This document shows, in pieces, positions 23,450-35,400 of a DNA stretch of 64,000 bases. Numbering within the stretch: position 1 is the stretch's first letter; the number at the start of each line of letters is the position of its first letter. Position numbers and translations under genes: made by a program. The stretch is from Scolanthus callimorphus. Taxonomy: Eukaryota; Cnidaria; Anthozoa; Actiniaria; Edwardsiidae. The notes under the pieces were generated by a model. It was not told the origin of the DNA and did no database searches. It saw only the letters and a list, made by a program, of their open reading frames with translations. The stretch is taken from contig CM066921.1 of the NCBI GenBank assembly GCA_033964015.1, forward strand, positions 23,541,355 to 23,605,354. Direction: 5' to 3'.

Positions 23450-26400
23450 CTGTTTCAGCAAAAGGATAAAACAAAAGATTATTCTTAGCTTCATCTGATT
23501 ATAAATCGTAATAAGGGCGTTACAATGTTACATAATAAGTGATAACGCTAGCCCGGTCGCAGCTAAAGGTCCCACATGGGTCTTTGCTGTGGTTTAAAGC
23601 ACTTCGATTTTCGAAGTCGCCTCTGCAGTTGTTTGCCAATGAAGTTTACTGAGGCAAACACCGGCTATGCCATGCTGATGAGTCCTAACAAGGACGAAAC
23701 AGCTGTACATGGTTGCCGAACTGCACGGGTAATAGACTGTGCTAGCGTTCCGTCTAGGCCAGACTCATGCCGATGTGTGTATAGTTAGTGTTCATTCTCA
23801 CTTATTATATTACAATGTTACAGGGAGACACAGTGAGTACATTTAAAAGAAGCTACTGCTCGCAGTCCCTTATTTGGCGAGTGTTCGTAAATAGAAGTTG
23901 AAAGTCGTCATACACCTCTTTCATAATTCAGTTTTCCTAGTAAAAGGCGAAAGAAATATTTACTGTAGTCAAAAACTTGTTTTAAAAACATCATACATCA
24001 GAATACACAGTTTCAGAAAATTCCGTTTAAATTGGCTAAATATTGACGAAACTATAGGACCACAAAAATACAGAGTTTTGTATGGGATTTTCACTAGAAG
24101 CCTTTCTAGCCTCGTTTTGGTGTATTTGAGAACTTCAGATGCTGATATCTCCCCCAAAAATTGCTGTTTTAAACTCAACTTCGCAAATGCTTTCAAAGTC
24201 ATCAGGCGCTATAACTTCTAGTAATTTTCATGTCAAAACTTGACATTTGAAATTTGAAAGTTTAAATGCCTCATGCAAATGAGCGGCGGCCATTATGATA
24301 GAGGTGTATTGTTACGCGCGCTTTTATTCACCGACGCTTAAAAGGAAACCTGTCACGATATGCGCATGCTCCAGAAGCGATCATTGATTCATTAGTAAAA
24401 CTCATTAGACCATTCTATGAGATAATCCGCCGTACGGGAAAAGATGGCGCCGCGCGCTGCATTCTGGGTAGATCAACCAAAATGTAAACAAGGGCTTTGT
24501 GGATGTGTGACTAAAATGTTGCGAAATGTAACGCTGTCACCGCATGAAAACAATGCCGTATAAATGTGTTGTTGGGGCATGTCCACATAGTAGTAGAAAA
24601 AACAGAAGCTTGAAGTTTTATAGTTTTCCATCAGATCAAAATTTAAAGAGAAAATGGGTTTCCGCTGTGAGTTTACGGACAAAATGGTACAAGTGGGAGT
24701 CAAGCCATCGTGTTTGTAGTGCTCACTTCAAAGACGGTCACAAGTACGGCAACAACAATATCCCAGCTATTTTCCCCAGACGAGACTTAAAAACCGGGAA
24801 AATAGTGTGGCCGATTGATATCTCCAACCTGCTGGTAAATACGTCCCCCGAGGATGTGGAAAACCAGAGCCAAAGCTCGGTGATCGTAGCGGATCACGTC
24901 CAACAAGACGTCCAGCCTTCGTGCTCGAGTGAAAACACCGAAAACACGAGCGAGAACTCGAGTAGCTCACAATCACCACTTCCATTGCCCCAATCTCAGG
25001 ACCTCCACGCCGCACCAGTGGGCTCTGAAGAGGTATCAAAAGTGAATGAAGACTGCCAGAAGAGGATAGATCGGTTGTTGGAGCGAATAAGAAAGACAGA
25101 GACATGATGAGAGGTTTGGAGTTAATCGATTTATGGCTTCCGATTCAGACATGAGATTTTTTACAGGACTTCCCGCCCGGGGGGGGTTCTCCCATGTAAG
25201 AGTGATAGGGGTGCTCGTCGGGACATCGGAAAATATACCCTAAAAAATACCAGGACATAAAAAATCCAACCCTAAAAAATACCTTATAAAACAAAAAGAC
25301 CCCTAAAAATACCAACAATAAACCTTTTTTGTTATTGTTTATTGTTTTTCATCTCAAAATAAGCTTAGTTTAGAGCTATAAATGAACAAAGAAAGAAAGA
25401 AGACGTTTTGCTTGGTTTGTGACCCTGTCATTGATTTGCGTACCCCTAAAAAATACCATTTATTAGTGAAAGCCACAATGTTTCTCCGATAACCCCTAAA
25501 AAATACCTGAGAGTCGATTTTGACCCCTAAAAAATACGACGAGCACCCCTATCAGGTCGACATGTGAAGAACCCCCCCGGGACTTCCCGACTATCAGACA
25601 TTTCTTGCTCTCTACAATTTTATCAAACCAAAGGCGGGGTTTTCCTTGAACTACTACAATAAGTATTCGTTCGTAACCAAAGATCCGACGTACGTTGTGC
25701 CTAGAGGAAGGCCTCGAAAGCGAAAATTATTTGAGGAGGATGAATTGTTTTTGACACTCGTACGTTTGCGTCTTGGTCTACTGGAGACGGACCTTGCTGA
25801 TCGTTTTAACATCACTCAACAAGAGGTGTCAGAAATATTTGCTACTTGGATCGATCGAATGGCCTTTTTTCTTCAACAACTGAGTTTTCTTCCGGATCGT
25901 GAAACAATGAAGATGCATTTACCGAAATGTTTTAGCCCGCATTACGAAGATGTGTTTTTGATAATCGACTGCACAGAACTGTTTATTGAGAAGCCAAGCC
26001 AGATCATACAGCAGAGTGCTACTTGGTCTGAGTATAAAGGCCATAATACTGGTAAGGTCTTATCGCTCTATCCCCCTTGATGTTGCCTGCCTTTGCTTCA
26101 GAAATATACCCAGGAAGCAAGTCTGATGAGGAGATTTTGAAAGACTGTGGGATTTTGTCTCTGGCCCATAAGGGAGATAAGTGGCTTGCAGATAAAGGAT
26201 TTTTAGTACAGCACATCCTGGACAAATATGGAGTACGGATTGAGACACCAAATAAATTGAAGGGAAAGAAACAGTTTTCCGAAGAGGAGGACATTGTTAA
26301 CCGCAAGAATGCACAAGTAAGAGTACATGTCGAACGGGCCATTAGGAGGGTGAAGGTTTTCAGGATCTTAAGAGGAACTATCCCCCTTCGTTACAGTCAC

Positions 26401-29400
26401 CTGGTGTCAAAAATATGGCAAGTGTGTTGTTGGCTCACAGCATTTCTACCACCTCTGATAAAGGACAGGGAATTAGTAATGATTCAGAAGTGGAAGAGTA
26501 GTTGCAGTCCAGATTGATCACCATGGAATTTCCAAAGCTTTTTTTACAGCCTGGGGGTCTAATGTGTTAAGGGGTTGGGTCAGGGATGCTCACTTGTTAG
26601 GGGTTAAATTGGGTCTGGTGGTACCTTTTGAGAGTACAAATTGCAACATAATAGGACATTTTCATTATGCTGTATTTAACTAACTACCAGAAACCTTTGT
26701 GTTGTCGCTTTTGTTCGTGCAATTATCACCTATATAGCTGTTTATGCAGGTACAAAAAAAGAAAACTGAAAATGGTTCTGGTAGTGGTAGTCAAATGATG
26801 CAATAGTGCAAATGTCCTATTGTGTGATACTGAAGATCAAAGCGAAACAAGTTTTTATACAGCAATGTGGAAGTGAGCTATAATTTTGAATAAGTATTTT
26901 TTAAGGGGTAGATCCTGTAAATACCACACCCATTACTGTGCGACTACGTCAACCGGGCCATCCCGTAAAAAGTTTGTCATTTAGAGATTCAGACCATTTT
27001 AAGCAAATTTAATACCTGCAATACATCTGACGATGAGTAATTAAGTGTTTTGAAGTTATTTCTGCTCATAATTTCCACAATTGTTACGAGAAAAGCGATA
27101 TTTCAGTGTCTCAGATCTCAAGAAAGTCGAGATCATTTGTTCTGTACTCGCTTTCTGATTGGCCAACTTTTTACAAAATGGCCCGGTTGACGTAGTCGCA
27201 CAGTAAGGTACCTTTATATGTTGAAAAACATGAGCTTCCCGCTCCCTAACATTATTAGAGTTATTTGAGTCTTCTTATGTATTACGCAATGAATTCACAT
27301 TATTTCTTTTGGAAAAAAGTCTTGTTTATAATGTTCAAAAGTTTTGAATAAAAATAATAAAAAATGTATGACAACTGGAAAAAAGCCAAATGACAAAAAG
27401 ATGGGCAGATTGCTTGACTTTGCATCACTCTGAGCAATTTATTAATAATAATATATAGAGAGACTGACAGAAAGAAACCTCTGCTAGATGGGTAAATGTC
27501 TATGGCATTTTTGCTCTTGTAATTATATAAATAATCTTCTTGTCAAAATATTAATTGAATTGAAGTGAATTGAAATGTAAATATCTTGAACCAGGAAAGT
27601 GTATAATATATGTGCTATATGCAATACTCTTGTATCTTTCTAGTATATGAACCCTTTTACAGGTCACTACATTTGTATATAGTTGTAGACTTTAGGATTG
27701 TTGGACAAAATATCCACATATGCACATTAATATCCCTTCTATGTGGTGTTCAATGTAAAGTTGTGTGCCGTGTAGCAAATATGAATTGTGAAGTTATGAT
27801 AATGCTGTCTCAAGAGAAATACTACTGAATCACACTGATTCCATAGTGATTCGGCAGCATTCCCGGGAGAATACTTACATAGACTGTAAAGCTGCCATGG
27901 CATCTCATCATAACTTCACAATTCATAATATTTAATATCCCTTTTTTCAACAGAACATTAGGGATGTGTGCACTGGGTATATTTTCATCAAACAACCTTA
28001 CTGGCCATAACTGCATAAATATATATATTATTGAATATCTATATTATTATTGAATATTTATATTATTATTAAATAATATTGAATTTGTCAGAAACATAAT
28101 TTATAAAATATCTTGACTTGTGAACAGCCCTTTTTATATAAAAGTGTTTATGGTAACAAATATCATTTGTTATTCCTTGTGGATCTGCACATTTCAAGAG
28201 TATCAAATTGTAAATATAGTATCTTTTCATAAAAATATGTACATGATATGAGATTGTATTCACACAGATAAAACCTTGTTTTATCCCAGGGTTTATTATC
28301 TTAAAGCCTTTCTAAAGCCCTGCAAATGTGACCTCACTACATGACTGTGCCAGATTATTTGCCCACTGTCGAAGAGGTAGCAAGCCTTCAAAATTTGGTA
28401 CTTTCCCTGTCAGCAGAGCATCAAGATCACTAGCATACTGAGTGTCATGTGAAATACTGCTTAAAGGTTTGTTGTCCAAGACTGCACAACAAACTTGAAG
28501 AAATGTGCTAATAAATGGTACATTTTTGGAAACAACAAAATATTTGGATTTATTTGATTCAGGGATGTACGACTGCAGAATGCAGGTAGTGCTGCCTGTG
28601 CACTCAAGTTGCAACTGAACTTGTGTTATATGAGCTCCGGTAACAGCGTTCAGTGGCTTGGGACATCCCTCAGCTCGCGTCTTCACTTCTAGCAGTGATT
28701 GTCCAGAAAGGGTGAACTTCCGTCCAGTGTTAATTTCCACTAATGGCTTGCATGTCTCCCCCATAAACAACCTGTCAGGTGATGCCCCAAATCTCCTGTC
28801 TGCTTCCTTAAAAAATATTCCGCATTCCCTGATCTCACAACCACTCTCATCACTGAAATGCTTGGCAGCAAAAGGTTCATATGTAACCCTCTGTTGAAGT
28901 TTTTGAAGTGCTTTGGTGGCTCCTGTTTTTTGCACTGAATACAGTCCCAGGCCTCTTGAAATTGTTTTTTCCCATACAAGCCAATAAGTGCAGGGGCCTT
29001 TGACGATGTAACTTTGCCTATTCTTTCATTGAACCAGCCTTCTGATCTCTGAGCATGTGATGAGGATGAAACAGGAGATTCAAGTTGAATGTTTTCAGAT
29101 TCTAATGACAAGACATGAGTAGGATTTTGTACAGCATGGTGAAAAATGAATTTGGAAAATTGTTGGTGCTTTGACTTAGACAGTTCTTCGCGTAAAATGT
29201 CTACATGTTCTTGGTTTATAGGAGGTTCCCCCTTGGGTGTAGATGTATACTTACTTGCCTTCTCTTGGGGCAATTTACGCTTCCTGCCTCCAGATTGGTC
29301 TCGGGAGAGGATATGTTTTTGAAAAATAATTTCCTGAAGAGGTTGCTTCTTCATTTTTTCTTTTTCAGGATCCTGCTGGGCCTTAATAGAAGGCACGCCC

Positions 29401-32400
29401 CATTGTTGTCGTACATCTGTACAGCTGATCGGTCGGGGTAGTTCTTGAGAGCCAGACATTTTTGCCTCAACAAGTTTGTAAGCCAGGGCCGCAATGTGCT
29501 TACAAAAACCGCGTTTCCCAGCGGCACAAGACTTATCTTTTGCTGCTACTATCTTTCCTGTCTTTTTACTCAGTAATAGTGAGCAAGAATAAATTCCATC
29601 TCCCTTAGAAATCCCCACAGCTTGTTTCATAGCAGGACGCGCGCGTGTACCCCTCAAACAATAACATGTTGTGGTCTGGCAACAAATTTATTCTCATTGG
29701 TTTTCCTGAGGTCTCGAACTTCTTGGTTTTTGAAAATGCATATCCTTCGGTCACATGCCTTTTTTCCTTCGCTTGCTGAAAGAATTCTTCCACAACAGAG
29801 TGGGTTAACGAGGGGACGTCTTTCAAGGAAGTTGTCCAATGCTCCGAGGGGATTCCCTTTCCATCGAGTAAACTTTGTGCCAACGTAACTTCGTTGCATT
29901 GGGTCTCCTTTCGTCTCTGTTCGGTCACGTTTCCATCGGGATCTATTAACAGTTTCGTGTCCCAGCCATATGAGATATACATGGAGATTCTTTAAGGTGG
30001 TAAACAAAAAAAAGCTTGTCAAATTCAATCATTTCGAAACTACATAGTAAACATGATGGCAACATAACGCAACACACTTTACAAAGTAACTTCAAGTCTT
30101 ACTTGTTTTGTAGCTCTGTAAGGTTGAGATCACTTAGATTTTTACACCCCCTGCACCGTAACCATCGTATTGCTTCAGCTTTTGTTAAAAAACAAACGTC
30201 TTTCACCAATTTCGCACCGAAAATCTCATTTTCCTGCAGCTCAAAGCCGCGACTTGTGTGACTGGCGGCCATATTTGTTTGCATGACCTTTTCCTATTTT
30301 GGTTGATCTACCCAGAATGCAGCGCGCGGCGCCATCTTTTCCCGTACGGCGGATTATTCAAGAATGGCAAAGCTTAAAAACATTATCCGATGGATCGAGA
30401 TCATTATCCGATGGACCGAGATTATATACGATTTGCTTTCGAGGTTTTTAGCCTTCGCTATAGGACGATACTGCTGATATCAGATGCGCAGAACAGCTGC
30501 GCAGTTGCATGACAGGCTCCCTCTAAACTCGACACCAAAAAAACGGCGCGTAGGCGAATACAAGAGCGCATAGCGAAGGCTATTCATGTATATTTACGGA
30601 AGTTCGCCAAACAATGGACTGTGTAATTAGTCTAAATAAAAGTTCAAACAGTTATTTCAATAAACGTTGTCGGAGCAAACGGGACTACACTGACCCCGTT
30701 TACACTTGGGCAAATTGTCCCGGATACGATATATGATGAATCCGATATTATTTTGCAACAAAGAATTTATGCCGTTTACACACAAATTTGTCAATCCGGG
30801 ATCAAACTATCACTATGACGGATTGGGTTCAAATCGCCGGAGAAGTCCCTGGGACTTATCCCCCAATCTCGTCACCAGAGCCTACTCCGCTGTTGTTGTT
30901 TGTCGTAGGCTCTGGCGGCAGACAATCGTAGCCGATTCTGATTGGCCGATATCCCCGCCCGCCATTTTGAAATTCGTCTAACCGACAAAGACGGTCACCA
31001 TATATGGAAAACCGGATGTCCTAGATTCTGCGTCTCTGGCCTCCGAGTCAGCATGACCGAGAGGCTCTGGGAACGAGATTGCTTATCCCCTAGTCTGTGC
31101 CGGTCTTTATAAGTCGTCTCCCGCATAGGTAGGATCACTTAACCTACGCGTAAAATACATAGAAAACCCTACCTGCTGGCTTTTTGATGGGCTCTTCATA
31201 TTCGTGCCCCAGATTTGTCTGCGCATGCTTGACTTTAGAAACCACTAGCAAACTCGACATGTTATCCAGAGCCTGCACAGGGGCATATAGAGCCTCGTTA
31301 TCAGGCTCGTGCAGCAGGAGGTTCTTGTCACGATCAACTTTTGATTGACAGCTTGGGGAATGCCTTGCACCACCTAAATCAGAATATAGACATCGGAATA
31401 TCATTTAGAATATCATTATTCTTTGTTGTTGTTTACATTCGCTGTTAGAAACAGAACTACGTGAAGAAATCTGGTATAACGATCTACAAATAAAGCTAAT
31501 CTAGAATAGCCGATGGAAATGGATGTTTACCAATGCTCTGTACTTTTCCAGCTGACAAAATGGCGACTGCACGAGGCCGTTTTTAAGTCCCGTTCATACG
31601 GCGCGATCTAAGCTGCGATTTGAGGTACGATTTTTGCGACGATCGTCGACGTGTCAGTCTAGTGTTAGTGATCTGAAGAAATCGCACCTGCATCACAGTG
31701 GAATTTGAACATGCAACGTCGCGGCGACATCGCAAGTGAAATCGCCATAAGATCGCCGGCCGTTCACACTGCGCGATATGACATCGCCATGGGATCACCA
31801 CAAAAATCGCAGCTGAAATCGCGCCGTGTTAACGCGCCTTTATACATCGGCATTTAAAATGTCAAGAGCACAGTAATACCAGAAAGCATCCATTTCCATC
31901 GGTCCCTTACAGAAGCCAGCAAATAAACAACCTAACTTTCCTTTAACATCGCGTGGAATCTAATACAAAGAAGACTAGTTTTCTTTTCTCTTTTTTGAGA
32001 TTCAATCCTTCGAGGTAAATATGAATTCCATACCTGATGTCCCATTGGCTTTCGACTTTCCATTTCTGAAATAACAATAATACAGTCGCGCCCGTTGTTA
32101 AGGTCATTGATTGCCATCTGTTCATAAATAACGTATAAGGGATTGTGCATGATAATTTAACAGGAGAGGGCGTAAAACCAGAGGGGGGCCTTTTGTTAAA
32201 ATAATGCAAAGGATTGGGCTCTACGTTAAATTTCTTCACATAAAGGGGTGGGGTGGGGGTGGGGCTTAAATTCTCCAATTTCGATATAGCTTTTTTCACA
32301 TGTTTAAAGATGCACTCTCATGGCTAGACATAAGTGAAAAACATTGTATAAGCGAAACAAGCCAGGAAATTGTCAACATTAGATCTACATATTATTCATG

Positions 32401-35400
32401 TGCAAAAGTCCCACACAACATTGTGGGCTTCCCCAATAAAGGACTTCGCATCACAAAGGTCACGCAGGCATACCCTGTCCGTCCTTGTTTTAAAAAGAGA
32501 GAGCGTTTCCTAATGAACTGTTTCCAGTCGAGGAATGCCACAAATATCTGCTTCTGGTAATGCAGCGTAGGTAGGGCGGGGGCATCATAATTTTGGGAGA
32601 ACGGGAGGGGGGTGAGAGCTAAACTCATGCTGCTGTTCCCTTGCCACGTACGAATTACTATAAGAATAGCTTTAGCTATAGTGGTGCCACACTGTGGAAT
32701 AGTCTACCCCTTCATGTACGTTCGGCGGAATCAATGACCAAATTTCGAAATGGTTTATACTCTGTTTATACTATTTAAATCCCAGATATCGAATATACAC
32801 GGCTTTCATGGAAAACAGGATTTTATTTGTCATTTATTTATATTTATATTAGTGCTGTGTAGTGTACTTGATAGTAAAGGGTGTAGAAACCCAAGAAGAA
32901 GCCTGTAGTTTAGTGATATAACTTTAATCAAACATGGCCGTCCTACTAAAAGCACATGGGACCCCGAGCGCCATGCGCATGCGTAAGGTAATACAATGCG
33001 TTTCCTAGCAACAGGCAAATCCTAATACATAACAACTGCCCCCTCAAAAATGAAAGGTGTAAACATGTAAATATAGTCCAGGTACAGTTCAATAAAACCT
33101 CTGTCGTGGTTTTCGGTGTCTTGTTGGGTATCTCCTCTCCATTACGGGTACCCCTGTAGGAACAGTAGGTTCAGTAATCCTTTCACTGTCTTGAAGCGGC
33201 AGTGCCCCACTTTGTCTAGGCTCAAGAGCAGGCTCGGTATAGCATGGCTCTGAATCCTGAATAGTCCGTGGCACATTGCTAGGTGCTACTGGTAACATCT
33301 CAGTTGGACAGGTAACTGGCAGTAAATCCAGTGACTCCTGGGGTGTGTTCTGAAACTGAGATTCTGCATATTGTTCTGATGGTATATAGCGGGGACGTAA
33401 CTGTTCCTCATGACGTTTCCATACAACATCTCCAACTTGAATATCAAAGTTCCTCGGACTGAAAGTTCCAATAATTATACCAGGTACCCACTTAGCCCCC
33501 TTTCCAAAATTACGTGCAAAAACAGCTTGATTCTGGGAATATCTAGGTTTGTTACCCAAATTGTCCTGGAATATTTTAACATCCTGCTTTGAGCGCTTTG
33601 ACCGTAATGCACTTAACCGTATTCTCGGTTGTCTGTTCATTAACAGTTCACAAGGTGATTTTAACGTAGATGTGGGTGTGGCCCTGTAAGTTAGTAAAAA
33701 CCTGTCCAATTTGGTCTGTAAGGACTCTCCAGTGCTGCCAATCTTTTCTAATTTATCCTTAAAGTCTCCTACATAACGTTCAGCCAGCCCATTAGTAGCT
33801 GGGTGTCCACGGGCAGTAGTAGTATGTAAAATGTCATTACTTCTAAGAAATTTCTGAAACTCGGCACTAGTAAATTGGCTACCATTATCAGAAACTATAT
33901 GTTCAGGCAGTCCAAACATACCGAAAATATGTCGCAATGCCGCAATAGTGGTTCCTGAATTTGCAACATTCATGGGTATAATATCTACATACTTGGAATA
34001 AGCATCGACAACAACTAAAAACATTTTGCCTAAATACGGTCCAGCAAAGTCTATGTGGAGTCTTTTCCATGGCCCCCCTGGCCACGGCTTTAGCTGCCTC
34101 CTGACAAGCCTTACAAGACTTAACAGTTTCCTCAATCTCCTTATCCAGTCTAGGCCACAACAAGTATCTGCGAGCCAACTGTTTCATTTTAACCATCCCA
34201 AAATGTTCCGCATGTAAGTCATTAAGTAAAATCTCACGTAAAGATTGAGGAATGATAACCCTGGAATCCCATAGTAAAACTCCATCCTCGCAAGTAAGGT
34301 CCAATCGTTTGTAGTAGAAAGGTAACAACTCCTTTTCTGGCTTTTCAGGCCAGCCGTTCTTAGTATAATCAAGTACTTTCCTCAAAATAGGATCTTTCCT
34401 CGTTTCCATAGCAACCATTGTAGAATTAACAATTTGTTCATCTCATCTTCTATAGTGTAATCATATGCCGCTAAGAGTAATGCCCATCGCTTAATCCGAG
34501 CAGAAGCAAGTTGGGACACAGGTTTGTGTTCTCCTAGCAGTGTAATCAGCGGCTTGTGATCGGTAAGTAGTTTGAAATGTCTGCCCAGTAAGTATTGCCT
34601 GAATTTCACAACACCAAAAACAATGGCTAGTGACTCACGTTCAATCTGCGAGTAGTTCCGTCTGCAGAATTCAAGGTACGAGAAGCATAAGCTACAGGTT
34701 GCAAAAACCCATCTGGCCCTGGCTGTAGAATAGCAGCCCCAACACCCACTGATGAAGCATCACACTGGAGCACAAGTTCAGCATCTGGGTCGTAATGCCG
34801 TAATACTGAATCAGAACACATAGCAGATTTAAGGCTCTTGAAAGCCTCTTCATGTACTTTTTCCCATTTCCATGGTGTTCCTTTGCGCAACAGTTGGTAC
34901 AAGGGAGAAGCTAGCTCAGCAAAATTGGGTACAAACTTCCGTAGAAAATTTGCTGAACCGATGAACGATTGCAACTCCCCAACATTAGTAGGTGCTGGCG
35001 CATCCGCAATGGCCTGCACTTTCTCTTGCGTAGGGGAAACTCCTGCAGCAGAAATCCGAAATCCGAGATAAACAATCTCATCAAGCATGAAATTAAACTT
35101 GGACCCCTTAAGTTTCAGTCCAGAATCTTGTAATCTCTGTAGTACACGGTGCAAATTCTCAAGGTGAATTTCATCCGTTTCGCCTGTAATAAGAATGTCA
35201 TCGATGTAGACGCAACATCCTGGTAAATCTTTCAAGGTGTTTTCGATTGTACGCTGGAAAATGGAAACTGCGCTGTTAATTCCGTAGGTTAATCTGCTGT
35301 ACTGGTACAATCCCTGGCTAGTGTTAATCGTAGTGTACTTTCTGCACTCAGGAGTAAGTTCCAATTGATGATATGCTTGCGATAAGTCAAGCTTTGTATA

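Larger units (their letters stand above)
24424..30355. mobile_element. ISL2EU-type DNA transposon, 5.93 kb, complete ends
   Basis: The 60-bp terminal inverted repeats are identical base for base and flanked by a 2-bp duplication AT (24422-24423, 30356-30357). It carries two convergent genes: a THAP plus DDE transposase on the plus strand and a SWIM plus YqaJ-type nuclease on the minus strand. From memory of the transposon literature, this pairing and the AT target site define ISL2EU. Both genes are broken by small frameshifts and the transposase also by a MITE, so this copy is probably non-autonomous now. It sits in the last intron of the receptor. Confidence 0.9.
24338..30528. mobile_element. 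MITE (cctgtcacg family) split by the ISL2EU element
   Basis: Left part 24338-24423 and right part 30358-30528 form one MITE once the 5.9-kb element and one AT are removed. Ends: ttaaaaggaaacctgtcacg and complement of gcatgacaggctccctcta. A related unsplit copy is at 40975-41226 and shows the matching uninterrupted site. Confidence 0.8.

Noticed and set aside
22272..23469. Plus-strand frames opposite the receptor tail (22272-22550, 23227-23469)
   Set aside because: Antisense shadows of a long clean exon with conserved tyrosine motifs.
24544..25107. Independent host THAP-domain gene
   Set aside because: It lies between identical 60-bp inverted repeats and continues, after a frameshift and a MITE, into a DDE transposase core.
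26053..26104. 50-bp intron (gtaagg...ttcag) in the transposase
   Set aside because: It would remove the conserved strand before EIYPGSKSDEE; reading GLIALSPLMLPAFASEIYPG after a one-base loss fits the family better.
28312..30284. Viral or phage recombinase gene captured by the host
   Set aside because: The YqaJ-type domain is inside the transposon ends and has a spliced first exon starting next to the right terminal repeat; it belongs to the transposon.
32034..32150. Longer version of exon 7 starting at the acceptor 'gaacag' (about 32119)
   Set aside because: It ends in phase 0 relative to its own frame and does not connect with either neighbouring exon; the 32-nt version fits both.
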